23,286 bases of DNA from JOPF136 sp035517515 (GTDB lineage: Bacteria > Acidobacteriota > Terriglobia > Acidiferrales > UBA7541). The stretch's first letter is position 1. Each line of letters starts with the position of its first letter. Of the stretch, positions 22,028 to 23,286 are shown piece after piece. Below the pieces are notes generated by a model. It was not told where the DNA came from. It saw only the letters and a program-made list of their open reading frames with translations, and did no database searches. Location of the stretch: NCBI GenBank assembly GCA_035517515.1, contig DATIYQ010000278.1:1-23286 (forward strand), read 5' to 3'. The position numbers and the translations under genes are program-made.

Positions 22028-22089
22028 GAGACAATTTGGCTCTTTTCAGCCGCCAATGTTACTGTAGATTGTCTCGCGAGGGAGACAAT
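22028..22089. promoter_or_regulatory. Three GAGACAAT half-sites: probable MocR operator
   Basis: ATTGTCTC (22068-22075), a six-base centre and GAGACAAT (22082-22089) form a perfect inverted repeat that ends inside the ATG of the MocR gene. A third GAGACAAT lies at 22028-22035, in direct orientation, exactly 54 bases (about five helical turns) from the last. MocR/GabR/PdxR-type regulators use mixtures of direct and inverted repeats near their own start, so autoregulation is likely. Confidence 0.65.
22036..22065 (+). promoter_or_regulatory. Possible promoter of the MocR gene
   Basis: TTGGCT (22036-22041) and TACTGT (22060-22065) are 18 bases apart. The start point would fall near 22072, inside the inverted repeat, so a bound regulator would block initiation. 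Both boxes are imperfect. Confidence 0.4.
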
Positions 22090-23286
22090 GCTGCCACTGC
22101 ACGTACAATCCGAAAGTCACGTTCCCCTCTACATCCAGATCCGCGACCAGCTCCGCGCCATGGTGCACACTGGGGAGCTGCGGCCGGGAGACCGCATCCC
22201 CGCCAGCCGCGAACTGGCCACCTCGTTGGGCGTGCATCGCACCACCGTGGCCAACGCCTACGCGGAACTCGAATCCGAAGGGTTCATCGAGGGCCATGTG
22301 GGGCGCGGAACGTTTATCAGCCACGACGCGCCCACGCCACACCGCTCTGCCCCCGAAACACACGGCAATGGAAATGGCAAAGCGGCGCGCGCGTTCACCC
22401 CGGCGCCGCCGAGTTTCAACGGCGGCTCGCTGCGCTGGGAATCGCTCTTTGCCGACGAGCGCGGCGAAGAGGCGCTCAGCCGCATCTATCCGGAGTCGGC
22501 GCGAGGCGCCATTTCCTTTGTGGCCGCGCGGCCTTCCGCGGAGCATTTTCCCATCGAGGAGTTGCGGTCCTGCACTCAGGCAGTGCTGAAAGGCGCGGGA
22601 GAGGAAATCCTCCAGCTTGGTTCCTCTGACGGCTACGAGCCGTTGAAACGTGAATTGCTGGCCATGCTGGGAAGGGAAGGGCTCCGGCTGCGCAGCGAGC
22701 AACTGCTGGTCACCGCAGGCGTGCAACAGTCCCTGGATCTGGTGTGCAAGGCGTTTCTCCGGCCCGGTGACGCCGTGGTTCTCGAAGATCCGACCTATCC
22801 CGGATCCCTGACCGTGTTTGCCACCGCGCGGGTGCGCTGCCTGGGTGTTCCCGTACACACGGAAGCCGGCGCTCCCGCGGGGATTGACCTGGACGGAGTA
22901 GAAGCCGCCCTGCGGCAGAACCGCGTCAAGTTTATCCTGGTAACTCCCGACTGCCAGAATCCCACCGGCGCCACCATGCCGCTGGAATCCCGCCGCCGGT
23001 TGTTGGAGCTGGCCGCGCGCTACCAGGTGGCCATCGTCGAGGATGGAATCTATTCCCGGCTGCGTTTTTCCGGCCCGCGGCTGCCCTCCCTGCGCGCGCT
23101 GGACCGCGCCGGGCTGGTCATCCAGACCGACAGTTTTTCGAAGATCGCCTTTCCCGGGTTGCGCGTGGGCTGGTGCGTGGCTCCCGAGCGCGTGATCGAG
23201 CGCTTGCGGCTGGTGAAGCAGGCCACTGACCTGCATACCGACCAACTGGCCCAGGCCACCATGGCCGAATTCACCCGGCGCGGAGG
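22088..23286 (+). CDS. MocR-type GntR/aminotransferase-fold transcription regulator (3' truncated)
   Basis: At least 399 residues are seen; the usual length is about 450-480, so only the C-terminal end is missing. The N-terminal GntR winged helix is clear (PLYIQIRDQLRAMVHTGELRPGDRIPASRELA, then VHRTTVANAYAELESEGFIEGHVGRGTFI, about 13-77). A linker (80-115) leads to a fold-type I PLP domain with QNPTG (Asn291), EDGIYS (Asp319) and TDSFSK, where Lys352 binds PLP, followed by PGLRVGW. MocR proteins use PLP or a PLP-amine adduct as signal and control genes for vitamin B6, GABA or taurine use; the effector here is unknown. The start has GAGGGAG three bases upstream, a short spacing. The gene is divergent from ADOP and may control itself through the GAGACAAT repeats. 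Confidence 0.92.
   Translation, partial: MLPLHVQSESHVPLYIQIRDQLRAMVHTGELRPGDRIPASRELATSLGVHRTTVANAYAELESEGFIEGHVGRGTFISHDAPTPHRSAPETHGNGNGKAARAFTPAPPSFNGGSLRWESLFADERGEEALSRIYPESARGAISFVAARPSAEHFPIEELRSCTQAVLKGAGEEILQLGSSDGYEPLKRELLAMLGREGLRLRSEQLLVTAGVQQSLDLVCKAFLRPGDAVVLEDPTYPGSLTVFATARVRCLGVPVHTEAGAPAGIDLDGVEAALRQNRVKFILVTPDCQNPTGATMPLESRRRLLELAARYQVAIVEDGIYSRLRFSGPRLPSLRALDRAGLVIQTDSFSKIAFPGLRVGWCVAPERVIERLRLVKQATDLHTDQLAQATMAEFTRRG

Noticed and set aside
21868..22056. A 63-residue N-terminal extension of the ADOP permease
   Set aside because: The family starts at the DLRFGLRQLRKS block, a strong GGGAGGGG site precedes the inner ATG, and the extension crosses a terminator-like hairpin.
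1..23286. CRISPR arrays, tRNA/rRNA genes, insertion sequences or prophage genes
   Set aside because: I looked for regularly spaced repeats, tRNA T-loop motifs, transposase or integrase text and terminal inverted repeats, and found none. The repeats present are short hairpins with irregular spacing.

Overview
The window looks like a chromosomal stretch of a GC-rich Acidobacteriota (Koribacter/Solibacter-like) genome. The best marker is the 832-residue MacB/FtsX-type permease at 19369-21867, which has the layout of the 'acidobacterial duplicated orphan permease' (ADOP) family and no ATPase gene beside it. Other hints are a zinc-ribbon/Ser-Thr kinase/polytopic membrane fusion, many short dispersed hairpins between genes, and a mixture of unrelated single genes rather than long operons. 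I see no rRNA, tRNA, CRISPR array, transposase, integrase or phage gene.

Layout, left to right. 1-145: the last codons of an M28-type metallopeptidase. 331-1119: an exported cupin-like protein behind a good sigma70-type promoter. 1294-3534: a divergent pair, an SDR oxidoreductase (-) and a Tat-exported class V aminotransferase-like protein (+). 3659-5179: an NAD(P)-dependent aldehyde dehydrogenase with its own promoter. 5167-5373: spacer packed with short hairpin repeats. 5383-7086: two consecutive PPK2 genes in the same frame, the first with a degenerate P-loop and the second canonical, resembling a two-domain polyphosphate:AMP phosphotransferase cut in two. 7232-7594: a NifU/IscU-like scaffold with an altered third cysteine. 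7591-7797: a tandem repeat. 7810-9478: mocA-like and xdhC-like maturation genes for molybdenum hydroxylases (-). 9748-11862: a TMTC-like GT-C membrane protein with TPRs. 11928-12467: a stand-alone nuoB. 12563-13690: a YgfZ/GcvT-like folate-binding protein (-). 13936-14673: a glyoxalase-II-like MBL hydrolase. 14779-17568: the kinase (-). 17671-17901: a small zf-HC2 protein (-). 18293-18568: a small unknown protein (-). 18783-19343: a leucine-rich-repeat-variant protein (+). 19369-21867: ADOP permease (-). 22088-end: a divergent MocR-type regulator (+), cut by the window edge.

Most genes appear to be transcribed alone. The linked sets are xdhC-mocA, the PPK2 pair, the two divergent pairs (SDR/aminotransferase and ADOP/MocR), and possibly zf-HC2 upstream of the kinase, although a terminator separates those two. 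Three genes deal with Fe-S clusters or cofactor maturation (NifU-like, YgfZ-like, NuoB), but they are not one operon.

The regulatory DNA is the most interesting part. Upstream of the zf-HC2 gene there is a well-spaced sigma54 -24/-12 element with five TGAGAC/GTCTCA hexamers about 90-150 bp further upstream, which together look like a bacterial enhancer. The MocR gene has a perfect inverted repeat of GAGACAAT over its start codon and a third copy upstream. A family of short hairpins with a TGCTTG- or GCTTGCC-type loop sits at gene ends, and in at least four genes the TAG stop codon is part of the element or directly abuts it. All identifications come from reading the sequence; no database search was run.
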